A stretch of 64,000 bases of DNA from Streptomyces sp. cg36 (GCF_041080675.1 NZ_CP163520.1:3968001-4032000), one strand, 5' to 3'; positions 16,248-25,587 are shown, counted from the first letter of the stretch. Notes: generated by a model not told the origin, from the sequence alone. Numbers and translations are program-made.

Positions 16248-17360
16248 TCAGGGCGCGTCCGGCTCCGGCTCGGCGGCCGTGCTGTGGAGCGCCACCCCGT
16301 GCTCGCCCAGCCATCGCACCGGGTCCACCGCCGAGCCCAGGTCGGGCGTGAGCCTGATCTCGAAGTGGAGGTGCGGGCCGGTGGAGTTGCCGGTGGTGCC
16401 CGTCTGGCCGATCAACTGGCCCGTGCCGACGCGTTCCCCCTGGTCGACCGCGACGGCGGCCAGATGCGCGTACTGCGAGTAGTAGCCGCCGGGATGGCCG
16501 ATCACGATCTCGATGCCGAAGCCGCCGCCGCACGAGACCGAGACGACCCGGCCCGCGCCGACCGCCCGGACCGGCGTGCCGATGTCCACGGCGAAGTCCT
16601 GGCCGGTGTGGAGCTGCGCCCAGCGCTCGCCCGCGCTGTCGAAGCCCGCCGACAGGCGGTACGTCTCCACCGGCGTGGTCCACGCTCCGGCGGGGCGCGA
16701 TCCCGGCGGCTCCTCCAGCCGGACCGCGCCCCGGCACTGCCCGGCGGCGACACTGCGGTCCGCCTCGCCCTGGAGCTCCCAGCGCGCCTCCTCCAGGCGA
16801 GCCGCGACGGACCGCTTGACGGCCTCCAGCCGGTCCCGGCGGTCCGAGAGGTCGCGCCAGGCGGCCCGGGCCCGGCTCTCCGCCGCCACCAGCCGCACCT
16901 CGGCCCGGCGGGCCTTCCCGTACAGCCGGGTCACCGCCATGTCCGCCTGCCAGGCCAGCCGCTGACCTCGCATCAGCTCCTCGGGGTCGCGGGCCAGCAG
17001 CAGTTGCGCGGTGTACGCGATGTTCCCGCCGGTCCGGTACTGGGCGCGGGCCACCCGCCCCATGTCGTCGTGGAGCCGGGCCAGATCGTGCCGCCCGTCG
17101 ACGAGCAGCCGCTCCAGCCGCTCGGCCTTCTCCCGCTGCGCCTGGGCCGCGTAGCTGCCCTGCTCGTACGCGGTGGTCGCCCTGGCCGCGGCCAGGTACA
17201 GCCGGGCCACCGCGGCGCTCGTGGAGGGCACATCGGGGCCGTCGGCGCCCCGGGCGGCCGTGGAGGGCGCCGCGAGGGCCCACAGGGCGCACAGGACCGA
17301 CGCGAGGGCCCTGTACCTGTGTCCTAGGCGCATGCCGGGATCGTCGCGCGGCCGGGACAT
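16248..17360 (-). CDS. Secreted LytM/M23 endopeptidase-like protein
   Basis: A 370-residue exported protein. An N-terminal signal peptide (hydrophobic core ASVLCALWALAAP) is followed by an Arg/Glu-rich coiled-coil region (about 50-210). The C-terminal M23 domain (about 235-350) has HTGQDFAVD and HLHFE, giving the zinc-ligand HxxxD and HxH motifs. It is therefore probably an active peptidoglycan endopeptidase or an EnvC-like activator. The ATG at 17360 directly abuts a perfect parS site; ATG 17333 is an alternative start. It is last in a run of minus-strand genes after the cyd operon. Confidence 0.85.
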   Translation of the reverse strand: MSRPRDDPGMRLGHRYRALASVLCALWALAAPSTAARGADGPDVPSTSAAVARLYLAAARATTAYEQGSYAAQAQREKAERLERLLVDGRHDLARLHDDMGRVARAQYRTGGNIAYTAQLLLARDPEELMRGQRLAWQADMAVTRLYGKARRAEVRLVAAESRARAAWRDLSDRRDRLEAVKRSVAARLEEARWELQGEADRSVAAGQCRGAVRLEEPPGSRPAGAWTTPVETYRLSAGFDSAGERWAQLHTGQDFAVDIGTPVRAVGAGRVVSVSCGGGFGIEIVIGHPGGYYSQYAHLAAVAVDQGERVGTGQLIGQTGTTGNSTGPHLHFEIRLTPDLGSAVDPVRWLGEHGVALHSTAAEPEPDAP

Positions 17361-17374
17361 GTTTCACGTGAAAC
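17361..17374. other. parS: parS site (ParB-binding)
   Basis: A perfect 14-bp palindrome GTTTCACGTGAAAC, embedded in the 16-bp TGTTTCACGTGAAACA. It lies between the kinase and M23 genes and touches the M23 start codon. This is the consensus ParB-binding site known in Streptomyces, where such sites cluster around oriC. Confidence 0.95.
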
Positions 17375-17434
17375 ACACCTCTCGCCCCCGGTCCGCTCCC
17401 CCCAAGTGGCGTACCGGGACGCGCCGGGGGCCGC

Positions 17435-19165
17435 CTACAGCGGGGCCTCCCAGACCACCGTCGTTCCCCGGCCGTCCTCACCAAGGCCGGGGCCGTGGGT
17501 GCTCGATCCGCCCAGCGCCTCGGCCCGGCGCCGCAGATTGCGCAGACCACTGCGCCGGCCGCCCTCCGGGATGCCCACCCCGTCGTCGGCGACCGTGAGC
17601 CGTACGCCCGCCTCTCCATCAGGAAGGTGGACGGTCGCGTCCACCACGACCTCGATCCGGGAGGCACCGGAGTGCCGGAACGCGTTGGAGAGCGCCTCGC
17701 GCAGGGCTGCGATCAGGTTCTTGCCGGTCAGCTCCCCGACCAGCGCGTCCACCGGGCCGACGAAGCGGTGCGCGGGCTTGAAGCCGAGCGGCACGGCCGC
17801 CATGTTGATCTCCCGCAGCACCCGGGTGCGCAGCCCGGACGGCGCCTCCGCCGGTCCCTGCTGGAGCGCGAAGATCGCGGTGCGGATCTCCTGGATGGTC
17901 ACGTCCAGCTCGTCGACCGCCTTGCCGACCCCGCGCTGCACCTCCGGCACGACCGACTTGCGCTGGGCGCCCTCCAGCATCATCCCGGTGGCGAAGAGCC
18001 GCTGGATGACCAGGTCATGGAGGTCGCGCGCGATCCGGTCGCGGTCCTCGTACACCGCGAGCCGCTCCCGGTCCCGCTGCGCCTCGGCCATCATCAGCGC
18101 GAGCGCGGCCTGCGAGGCGAACTGGGTGGCCAGGGTCCGCTCCGTCTCGGTGAACGGGCGCCCGCCCCGCGCCCTCGGGGTGGCGAGCGCGCCCAGCACC
18201 CGGCCACCGCTGTGCAGCGGGAGCATCATGCTCGGCCCGTACCGCTCGGCGAGCTTGGTGATCATGCGGTCGTCGGTGGCGGCGTCGTCCACGAAGACCG
18301 CCTCGCCGTCGAGCAGGGTCGCCACGACCGGGCTCTCCGGCGGGATCACCACGCCCAGCGCCGCCCCGGGGTCGTCGGAGGAGACGGCGACGATCTCCAG
18401 GCCCCCCTCCTCGGCGGGCAGCAGCACGATTCCGGCGGCGGAGCCGGCCAGATGGCGGGCCTGTTCGGCGACGACTTCCAGCGCGTCGTCGGCGTCGCCG
18501 CCGGAGAGCAGCGCCGTGGTGACGGCGACCGAGCCGTCGATCCACCGCTCGCGCTGGCGCGCCGCCTCGTACAGCCGGGCGTTGCCGATGGCGATGCCCG
18601 CCTCGGTGGCCAGCACCCGCACCATGTGGAGGTCGTAGTCGTTGAACTCGCCCCCGCCGTTCTTCTCCGTCAGATACAGATTGCCGAACCCCTCGCCCTG
18701 CACCCGGATGGGTACGCCGAGGAAGGCCCGCATCGGCGGATGGTTCGCGGGCATGCCCGCCGAGCGGGGGTCGGTGGCGATCTCCGCGAGCCGCAGCGGC
18801 TCGGGATGGTGGATCAGCCAGCCGAGCAGCCCCCGGTGGCCGTCCGGACGGCGGCCGATCGCGGCGGCCTCCTCCTCCGTGATCCCGTACGTGACGAAGT
18901 CGGAAAGGCCACTGCCCAGCTCGTCGACCACGCCGATCGCGGCATAGCGGGCGTCCGCCAGTTCGGCCGCCGTCTGGCAGATGCGGTCGAGCGTGGAGTG
19001 CAGTTCCAGACCGGTACCGACGGAACGCATCGCCTCCAGGAGCTGCGGCACGCGCGCGGTGAGCTCGGTGGACAGCCCCTGGAGGCTGCGGGTGGCCCGG
19101 GTCGCCGCTTCGATCGCGTCGTGGTCCTGGATGCCCTGGGGGTCCTTCGGATCCGGCACTGACAT
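17435..19165 (-). CDS. DosS/DevS-like GAF-GAF sensor histidine kinase
   Basis: A 576-residue cytoplasmic kinase. GAF domain 1 (about 50-200) contains ANHPPMRAFLGVP, with His142 at the place of the proximal heme histidine of mycobacterial DosS/DevS. GAF 2 covers about 215-370. The HisKA_3 dimerisation domain has phospho-acceptor His383 in RDLHDLVIQRLFA, and a HATPase domain (DDGVGIPEGG, SGLRNLRRRAEALGG) follows. Heme-based O2, NO or CO sensing is inferred from the histidine context. No response regulator gene is adjacent. It starts 59 bp after cydCD on the same strand, so it is probably part of the cytochrome bd operon. Confidence 0.88.
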   Translation of the reverse strand: MSVPDPKDPQGIQDHDAIEAATRATRSLQGLSTELTARVPQLLEAMRSVGTGLELHSTLDRICQTAAELADARYAAIGVVDELGSGLSDFVTYGITEEEAAAIGRRPDGHRGLLGWLIHHPEPLRLAEIATDPRSAGMPANHPPMRAFLGVPIRVQGEGFGNLYLTEKNGGGEFNDYDLHMVRVLATEAGIAIGNARLYEAARQRERWIDGSVAVTTALLSGGDADDALEVVAEQARHLAGSAAGIVLLPAEEGGLEIVAVSSDDPGAALGVVIPPESPVVATLLDGEAVFVDDAATDDRMITKLAERYGPSMMLPLHSGGRVLGALATPRARGGRPFTETERTLATQFASQAALALMMAEAQRDRERLAVYEDRDRIARDLHDLVIQRLFATGMMLEGAQRKSVVPEVQRGVGKAVDELDVTIQEIRTAIFALQQGPAEAPSGLRTRVLREINMAAVPLGFKPAHRFVGPVDALVGELTGKNLIAALREALSNAFRHSGASRIEVVVDATVHLPDGEAGVRLTVADDGVGIPEGGRRSGLRNLRRRAEALGGSSTHGPGLGEDGRGTTVVWEAPL

Positions 19166-19224
19166 GCCCTTGAGCCTAGTAAGTCCCATTTGCCAAGGAA
19201 AGTCGGGCCACGACGATCCCCCAC

Positions 19225-22200
19225 TCAAGCGGTACGGGCCACCTGCAGCAGATCGCTGTCCCGCTCACGCTCCAGCATCCGCCGGAACTGGCCCTCGACC
19301 AGCGCCAGATCGTCGTACGCCCCGCGCTGCACGGACCGGCCACGGTCCAGGACGACGACCTCGTCCACCGCTTCCAGACCGCGCAGGCGATGGGTGATCA
19401 GTACGGTCGTCCGGCCTTCGGTCGCCCGCAGCAGATCGGCCGTCAGCGCGTCGGCGGTCGCCAGGTCCAGATGCTCCGCCGGCTCGTCGAGGACAAGGAC
19501 GGGGAAGTCGGCGAGCAGCGCCCTGGCCAGCGCCAGCCGCTGGCGCTGGCCGCCCGACAGCCGGGCCCCGTGCTCGCCGACGAGCGTGTCCAAGCCCTCG
19601 GGCAGCCCGTCCACCCAGTCGAGCAGCCGGGCCGCCGCGAGTGCCTCGCGCATCTCGTCCTCACCGGCTCCGGTGCGGGCCAGCCGCAGGTTCTCCCGCA
19701 GCGAGCTGTCGAAGATGTGGGCGTCCTGGGCGCAGAGCCCCACCAAGTGGCGTACGTCGTCGCCCGCCAGCTCCATGACGTCCGTGCCTCCGATCCGGTA
19801 CGTGCCCGAGCCCGGATCCAGGAAGCGCAGCAGCACCTGGGCGAGGGTCGTCTTGCCGGACCCGGAGGGCCCGACCACGGCCACCCGGCGGCCCGGGGTC
19901 AGCGTCAGGGCGAAGTCGCTCAACGCGTCCCGCGCCTGCCCGTCGTACCGCGCGCCCAGACCCCGTACCTCCAGCGGGAACGGGCTCGTGGGAGCGACGG
20001 CCGGCTCCTGCGGCTCCCGGACCGGCACGGGGGCGTCCAGCACCTCGTAGACCCGCTCCGCGCTGCGCCTGACCCGCTGCCGCGTCTGCACGGCGAGGGG
20101 CAGGCCGCTGACGGCCTCGAAGGCGGCGAGGGGGACCAGGACGACGACCGCGAGCTGTACCCCGTCGAGCCGTCCCGCGCCGACCGCCGCCACCCCGACC
20201 AGAGCGGCTGCCGCCACGGTCAGCCCGCAGACCAGCGCGGAGAGCCCACCGCCGAGCGCGGTGGCGGCGGCGCCCCGGGAGGCGATCCCCGTCAGCGCCG
20301 CATCGGCGTCCCGCACCTCGCGGGTGCGGCGCCCGAGCGCGCCCGCCACGGTCAACTCGGCGGTCCCGGTGAGCAGATCGGTCACCCTGGTGGCCAGGAG
20401 GCCGCGTGCGGGCGCCAGCTGGCGCTCGGCCCGGCGGGCGCACGCCCCGCTGACCATCGGCACCGCCACTCCGGCGAGCAGCAGCCCGGCCGCGAGCACC
20501 GCCCCGGCCTCCGGCAGCAGCCAGGCGGTGAACCCGGCACCGGCCACCGAGACCAGCACGGCCACGGCCGCGGGCAGTGCCCAGCGCAGCCAGTAGTCCT
20601 GGAGCTCGTCCACGTCGGCGACCAGCCGGGACAGCAGATCGCCGCGCCGGGTGCCGCCGAGACCGGCCGGTGCGATCCGCTCCAGCCTGCGGTAGACGGC
20701 CACCCGCAGCTCGGCGAGCATCCGCAGCACCGCGTCGTGGGACACCAGCCGCTCGGCATAGCGGAACACGGCCCGCCCGATGCCGAACGCCCGGGTCGCC
20801 GTCACCGCCACCATCAGATACAGCACGGGCGGCTGCTCGGAGGCCCGGGAGATGAGCCAGCCGGAGACGGCCATCAGCCCCACGGCCGAACCGAGCGCCA
20901 GTGCCCCCAGCAGCAGAGCGAGGGTGAGGCGCCCGCGCAGACCGCCCGCGGCGCCGCGTACCCGTGCGAGCACGTTCGTCGGCACGGCCGCCGCGGACGC
21001 GTCCGGGACGGGGTCCGCCGCCGGTGCGAGGGGCCGGTCCTCACGTGGAGCCGAGGGGGCCGTACGCAAGCCCTCTTCCCGTACCGGGGCTCCTGCCTGT
21101 GCTCCGGCTCCGGGCCGCAGTTCCACCACCCGGTCGGCGACGGCGAGCAGGGCGGGGCGGTGGACGACCAGCAGGACGGTGCGGTCCGCCGCCAGCCTCC
21201 GTACCGCGTCGACGATGCCCGCCTCGGTCTCCCCGTCGAGTGCGGCCGTCGGCTCGTCGAGCAGCAGGACCGGCCGGTCCGCGAGGAACGCGCGGGCCAG
21301 TGCCAGCCGTTGGCGCTGCCCGGCCGAGAGCCCGGCGCCGCCCTCGCCGAGCTCGGCGTCGAGGCCGTCGGGCAGTGCGGCCACGAACTCCAGCGCCCCG
21401 GCGTCCCGCAGGGCCGCCCGTACCGCTGCGTCGTCCGCGTCGGGCCGTGCCAGCCGGACGTTCTCCGCGATCGTCCCGGCGAACAGCTGTGGCCGCTGGG
21501 GCACCCACGCGATCCGCTCCCGCCACTGCTGCGGCGAGAGCGTCGCCAGATCGGTGCCGGAGATCCGCACCCGGCCCTCGTCCGGCGCCACGAACCCGAG
21601 TACGGCACCCAGGAGCGTCGACTTTCCGACGCCGCTCGGCCCGGTCAGGGCCACCGTCTCGCCCGGCTCCACCACCAGCGAGGCGTTCGCCAGCGAGGGC
21701 TCGGTGCGCCCACTGTGACGTACCGTCACGCCTTCGATCTCGATGCGGACGGGACCGGCGGGAACCGTTCCCGTACCGCCCGCCGGCAGGGGAGTCTCCA
21801 GGACCTCGAAGATCTCCTCGGCGGCCGACAGGCCCTCCGCCGCCGCGTGGTACTGCGCGCCGACCTGTCGCAGGGGCAGATACGCCTCGGGGGCGAGGAC
21901 CAGGATCACCAGGCCCGTGTAGAGGTCCATGTCGCCGTGGACCAGGCGCATGCCGATCCCGACGGCGACCAGGGCCACCGAGAGCGTGGCGAGGAGCTCC
22001 AGCGCGAACGAGGAGAGGAACGCGATCCGCAGGGTCTTGAGCGTGGCCCGGCGGTAGTCGGAGGTGATGGTCCGGATCGACTCGGCCTGGGCCTTGGCCC
22101 GGCCGAACACCTTGAGCGTCGGCAGTCCGGCGACCACGTCCAGGAAGTGTCCCGACAGCCGGGAGAGCAGCCGCCACTGGCGGTCCGTCTGGGCCTGGGT

Positions 22201-22743
22201 GGCCCAGCCGATGAGGGCCATGAACAGCGGGATCAGTGGCAGGGTGACGACGATGGTCGCCGCCGACACCCAGTCCTCGGTGACGATCCTGGCCAGTACC
22301 GCCACCGGCACCACCACCGCGAGCCCCAGCTGCGGCAGATAGCGCGCGAAGTAGTCGTCGAGCGCGTCCACTCCTCGGGTGGCCAGCGCCACCAGCGACC
22401 CGGTCCGCTGACCGCTCAGCCACTCCGGCCCCAGTTGGGCCGCCCGCTCCAGCAAGCGACCGCGCAGCTCCGACTTGACCGCCGCGCTCGCCCGGTGTGC
22501 GGCGAGCTCGGTCAGCCACGACACCAGCCCCCGGCCGAGCGCGACCGCTCCGAGCAGCAGCAGCGGTGTGCGCAGCCCGGCCGCGTCCAGATCGTGCTGG
22601 AACGCCCCCACCACCACTTCGGCGATCAGCATCGCCTGGGCGACGACCAGACCGGCGCCGACGAGGCCGAGGGCGACGACGGCCACCAGGAAGCGACGGG
22701 TGGCCCGGGCGTAGCGGAGCAGTCGCGGATCGATCGGTTTCAC
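19225..22743 (-). CDS. cydCD: Fused CydDC heterodimeric ABC exporter
   Basis: A 1172-residue single-chain fusion of CydD and CydC, the cysteine/glutathione exporter needed to assemble cytochrome bd. Each half has six transmembrane segments and a nucleotide-binding domain. The first Walker A (GPSGVGKST) is near residue 370 with signature LSAGQRQRLALA; the second (GPSGSGKTT) is near residue 958 with LSGGQRQRLALA. The GTG at 22743 was chosen because GAGGGG lies 9 bases upstream. An ATG at 22752 would add MFH, but the GAGGGG would then abut it. A parS site covers this start region. It is downstream of cydB in the cyd operon. Confidence 0.95.
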   Translation of the reverse strand: MKPIDPRLLRYARATRRFLVAVVALGLVGAGLVVAQAMLIAEVVVGAFQHDLDAAGLRTPLLLLGAVALGRGLVSWLTELAAHRASAAVKSELRGRLLERAAQLGPEWLSGQRTGSLVALATRGVDALDDYFARYLPQLGLAVVVPVAVLARIVTEDWVSAATIVVTLPLIPLFMALIGWATQAQTDRQWRLLSRLSGHFLDVVAGLPTLKVFGRAKAQAESIRTITSDYRRATLKTLRIAFLSSFALELLATLSVALVAVGIGMRLVHGDMDLYTGLVILVLAPEAYLPLRQVGAQYHAAAEGLSAAEEIFEVLETPLPAGGTGTVPAGPVRIEIEGVTVRHSGRTEPSLANASLVVEPGETVALTGPSGVGKSTLLGAVLGFVAPDEGRVRISGTDLATLSPQQWRERIAWVPQRPQLFAGTIAENVRLARPDADDAAVRAALRDAGALEFVAALPDGLDAELGEGGAGLSAGQRQRLALARAFLADRPVLLLDEPTAALDGETEAGIVDAVRRLAADRTVLLVVHRPALLAVADRVVELRPGAGAQAGAPVREEGLRTAPSAPREDRPLAPAADPVPDASAAAVPTNVLARVRGAAGGLRGRLTLALLLGALALGSAVGLMAVSGWLISRASEQPPVLYLMVAVTATRAFGIGRAVFRYAERLVSHDAVLRMLAELRVAVYRRLERIAPAGLGGTRRGDLLSRLVADVDELQDYWLRWALPAAVAVLVSVAGAGFTAWLLPEAGAVLAAGLLLAGVAVPMVSGACARRAERQLAPARGLLATRVTDLLTGTAELTVAGALGRRTREVRDADAALTGIASRGAAATALGGGLSALVCGLTVAAAALVGVAAVGAGRLDGVQLAVVVLVPLAAFEAVSGLPLAVQTRQRVRRSAERVYEVLDAPVPVREPQEPAVAPTSPFPLEVRGLGARYDGQARDALSDFALTLTPGRRVAVVGPSGSGKTTLAQVLLRFLDPGSGTYRIGGTDVMELAGDDVRHLVGLCAQDAHIFDSSLRENLRLARTGAGEDEMREALAAARLLDWVDGLPEGLDTLVGEHGARLSGGQRQRLALARALLADFPVLVLDEPAEHLDLATADALTADLLRATEGRTTVLITHRLRGLEAVDEVVVLDRGRSVQRGAYDDLALVEGQFRRMLERERDSDLLQVARTA

Positions 22744-22789
22744 GTGAAACATCCCCTCAAAGGGTCAGGGGGTGTGTTTCACGTGAAAC
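22737..22789. other. parS: Pair of parS sites overlapping the cydCD start
   Basis: Perfect 14-mers occur at 22737-22750 and 22776-22789, 39 bp apart, in the cydB-cydCD gap. The first contains the chosen cydCD GTG start codon and lies immediately after its ribosome-binding site. ParB occupancy or spreading here could therefore influence translation-proximal DNA. Confidence 0.95.
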
Positions 22790-22805
22790 ACACCCCCTTG
22801 CAGAC

Positions 22806-23807
22806 TCAGTGCGCGTCAGCGATGTGCTGTGTACCGATCCGCTTGCGGAACACCCAGTACGTCCAGCCCTGGTAGAGCAGCACCACCGGGGTCGCGATGC
22901 CCGCGCACCAGGTCATGATCTTCAGGGTGTACGGGCTCGACGAGGCGTTGGAGACCGTCAGGTTCCACTCGTCGTGCAGCGAGGACGGCATGACGTTCGG
23001 GAAGAGCGTCAGGAAGAGCATCGCCACGGCAGCCGCGATCGTGATGCCCGAGAGCGCGAACGACCAGCCCTCCCGGCCGACCTTGATCGCACCGATCGCT
23101 CCCACCAGCGCCACGACCGCGATCACCATCGCGACCAGGCTCTTCATGTCACCGCGTGAGACCTGGGTCCAGATCAGGAATCCGAGGGCGAGGACGGCCG
23201 TGACCAGTCCCAGCTTCAGCGCCAGCGCCCGCGACCGCTCACGGATGTCACCGACCGTCTTCAGCGAGGTGAAGACCGAGCCGTGGAAGGTGAACAGGAA
23301 CAGCGTCACCAGTCCGCCGAGGATCGAGTACGCGTTGAGGAGGTCCCAGAAGGTGCCCACGTACTCCTTGTGCGCGTCGATCTTCACTCCGCGCACGATG
23401 TTGCCGAAGGCCACGCCCCAGAGGAACGCCGGGATCAGCGAGGTCCAGAAGATCGCCTCCTCCCAGTTGCGCTGCCACTTGTCCTCCGGCCGCTTCGCCC
23501 GGTACTCGAAGGCGACGCCGCGCACGATCAGACAGACCAGGATGATCAGCAGCGGCAGGTAGAAGCCGGAGAAGAGCGTGGCGTACCACTCGGGGAAGGC
23601 GGCGAAGGTCGCGCCGCCCGCCGTCAGCAGCCACACCTCGTTGCCGTCCCAGACGGGCCCGATCGTGTTGATCAGGACCCGCTTCTCCTTGCGGTCGCGG
23701 GCCAGCAGCTTGGTGAGGACACCGACCCCGAAGTCGAAGCCCTCCAGGAAGAAGTAGCCGGTCCACAGGACCGCGATGAGTACGAACCAGACGTCGTGGA
23801 GTTCCAT
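22806..23807 (-). CDS. cydB: Cytochrome bd oxidase subunit II
   Basis: A 333-residue integral membrane subunit of the high-affinity quinol oxidase. The N-terminus MELHDVWFVLIAVLWTGYFFLEGFDFGVG, with the conserved GFDFG motif, and the IGPVWDGNEVW segment are CydB hallmarks. About eight to nine transmembrane helices are present. The RBS GGAGACAGAGG precedes the ATG. It follows cydA by 18 bp, so it is co-transcribed under the Rex-type operator upstream of cydA. Confidence 0.97.
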   Translation of the reverse strand: MELHDVWFVLIAVLWTGYFFLEGFDFGVGVLTKLLARDRKEKRVLINTIGPVWDGNEVWLLTAGGATFAAFPEWYATLFSGFYLPLLIILVCLIVRGVAFEYRAKRPEDKWQRNWEEAIFWTSLIPAFLWGVAFGNIVRGVKIDAHKEYVGTFWDLLNAYSILGGLVTLFLFTFHGSVFTSLKTVGDIRERSRALALKLGLVTAVLALGFLIWTQVSRGDMKSLVAMVIAVVALVGAIGAIKVGREGWSFALSGITIAAAVAMLFLTLFPNVMPSSLHDEWNLTVSNASSSPYTLKIMTWCAGIATPVVLLYQGWTYWVFRKRIGTQHIADAH

Positions 23808-23825
23808 GCCTCTGTCTCCTCAGCC

Positions 23826-25334
23826 TCAGTACGAGAAGGCCATCGGCCGGTCGGGGTCGCGGTCGTCCCCGCCGATCTTGGTGGGCGGGTTGAGGTCGGA
23901 GTCGGTGAGCTCGGGCGGCCCCGCCTTGACGTACTTCGCCAGCAGCCGCACCTCGATCACCGCGAGCACGGCGTAGAGCAGGGTGAAGACGATCATCGAG
24001 GTGAGGACCTCGCCCTGCGAGACACCGGGGGAGACCGCGTCCTTGGTGCGCAGCACGCCGTAGACGACCCAGGGCTGGCGGCCCATCTCGGTGAAGATCC
24101 AGCCCCAGGAGTTGGCGATCAGCGGGAAGCCGAGCGTCCAGATGGCGGCGAACCAGTACCAGCCGGTCAGCCGGGAGCCGAGCGCCTTGTTCCGGAAGAG
24201 CACCAGATGCGGCACCTCGTCGTCACCGGTGCGCAGCCCCGGGGCCAGCATGAACTTCTTGCGGGTGAGCCAGAGGCCGAGGGCGCCGATGGCGAACGAC
24301 GTCATGCCGAAGCCGATCATCCAGCGGAAGCCCCAGAAGGTGACCGGGATGTTGGGCCGGTAGTCGCCGGGCCCGTACTTCTGCTGCTCCTGCTTGTTCA
24401 CGTCGTTGATGCCGGGCACGTACGAGGTGAAGTTGTTGTCGGCGAGGAAGGACAGCAGGCCCGGGACCGAGATCTCGACGCTGTTGTGGCCCTTGGCCAC
24501 GTCTCCGTAGGCGAATATCGAGAACGGCGCCGACTTCTCGCCGTCCCACAGCGCCTCGGCGGCGGCCATCTTCATGGGCTGCTGCTTGAACATGACCTTG
24601 CCGAGCTGGTCACCGCTGACGGCCGTCAGCAGTCCGCCGACTACCAGGGTGACCAGGCCGAGCCGGAGCGAGGTGCGCATCACCGGGATGTGCTTCTTGC
24701 GGCGCAGATGGATGGCGGAGACGCCGACCATGAACGCGCCACCGGTCAGGAACGCGGCGGTGAGCGTGTGGAAGACGACGACCAGGGTGGTGTCCTGGGT
24801 CAGGACGTGCCAGAAGTCGGTGAGTTCCGCCCGCCCGGTGGCCTTGTTGATCCGGTAGCCGACCGGGTGCTGCATCCAGGAGTTGGCGGCCAGGATGAAG
24901 TACGCGGAGAGGATGGTGCCGATCGAGACCATCCAGATGCAGGCGAGGTGGATCTTCTTGGGCAGCTTGTCCCAGCCGAAGATCCAGAGCCCGATGAAGG
25001 TCGACTCGAAGAAGAAGGCGATCAGCGCCTCGAAGGCGAGCGGCGCGCCGAAGACATCGCCCACGAACCGCGAGTAGTCGGACCAGTTCATGCCGAACTG
25101 GAACTCCTGGACGATGCCGGTGACGACACCCATCGCGATGTTGATCAGGAAGAGCTTGCCCCAGAACTTCGTCGCCTTGAGGTACTTCGGGTTCTCCGTG
25201 CGCACCCACGCGGTCTGCAGGCCCGCGGTGAGCGCGGCCAGCGAGATCGTGAGGGGGACGAACAGAAAGTGGTAGACGGTGGTGATGCCGAACTGCCATC
25301 GCGCCAGCGTTTCCGGCGCAAGAGCCAGATTCAC
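23826..25334 (-). CDS. cydA: Cytochrome bd oxidase subunit I
   Basis: A 502-residue catalytic subunit binding hemes b558, b595 and d. It oxidises menaquinol and reduces O2 at low oxygen. Visible features are the start LALAPETLARWQFGITTVYHFLFVP with the heme-ligand histidine region, GRQPWVVYG, and a relatively short Q-loop. The GTG start has AAGGAG 9 bases upstream. First gene of cydA-cydB-cydCD-kinase. The perfect Rex palindrome about 90 bp upstream indicates NADH/NAD+-dependent repression, as established for Streptomyces cyd genes. Confidence 0.97.
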   Translation of the reverse strand: MNLALAPETLARWQFGITTVYHFLFVPLTISLAALTAGLQTAWVRTENPKYLKATKFWGKLFLINIAMGVVTGIVQEFQFGMNWSDYSRFVGDVFGAPLAFEALIAFFFESTFIGLWIFGWDKLPKKIHLACIWMVSIGTILSAYFILAANSWMQHPVGYRINKATGRAELTDFWHVLTQDTTLVVVFHTLTAAFLTGGAFMVGVSAIHLRRKKHIPVMRTSLRLGLVTLVVGGLLTAVSGDQLGKVMFKQQPMKMAAAEALWDGEKSAPFSIFAYGDVAKGHNSVEISVPGLLSFLADNNFTSYVPGINDVNKQEQQKYGPGDYRPNIPVTFWGFRWMIGFGMTSFAIGALGLWLTRKKFMLAPGLRTGDDEVPHLVLFRNKALGSRLTGWYWFAAIWTLGFPLIANSWGWIFTEMGRQPWVVYGVLRTKDAVSPGVSQGEVLTSMIVFTLLYAVLAVIEVRLLAKYVKAGPPELTDSDLNPPTKIGGDDRDPDRPMAFSY

Positions 25335-25419
25335 GTCGTCATCTCCTTACCTCGCCGTGATCACAAGCGGCAGTTTGCCCCTCTGATCCCACCGATTACG
25401 GGATGAAGCGGGACACGCT

Positions 25420-25435
25420 TGTGAACGCGTTCACA
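25420..25435. promoter_or_regulatory. Rex operator (ROP) upstream of cydA
   Basis: TGTGAACGCGTTCACA is a perfect 16-bp palindrome about 90 bp upstream of the cydA start. It matches the Rex operator described upstream of S. coelicolor respiratory genes. Rex would repress cyd when NADH/NAD+ is low. A looser palindrome, CGTGATCACA, lies nearer the gene at about 25357-25366 and could be a second regulator site. Confidence 0.88.
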
Positions 25436-25561
25436 TTCACAAGCATTATGTCGCACAAGCTTCCGGAGCTTTCAACGGGGGGTCCCCTTTCGCGACCGGG
25501 CGTCTGCGGTCCGGGAAAGCAGGGGCTGGGTACGCCTGGTGAGACGCCCCTTCCGGGCGCC

Positions 25562-25578
25562 TTCAACATATTGTTGAA
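25562..25578. promoter_or_regulatory. Inverted repeat upstream of the cyclophilin-like gene
   Basis: TTCAACA and TGTTGAA arms flank TAT, ending 9 bases before the ATG at 25588. The AT-rich palindrome in GC-rich DNA resembles a GntR- or LacI-type operator and overlaps the likely -10/+1 zone. The binding protein is unknown. Confidence 0.45.
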
Positions 25579-25587
25579 TTCGGGCCC

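Noticed and set aside
19390..22875. 1161-residue open frame on the plus strand opposite cydCD
   Set aside because: It is the antisense of the well-supported cydCD. Composition is extreme (Gly/Arg/Gln/His-rich), no domain is visible, and no RBS is present.
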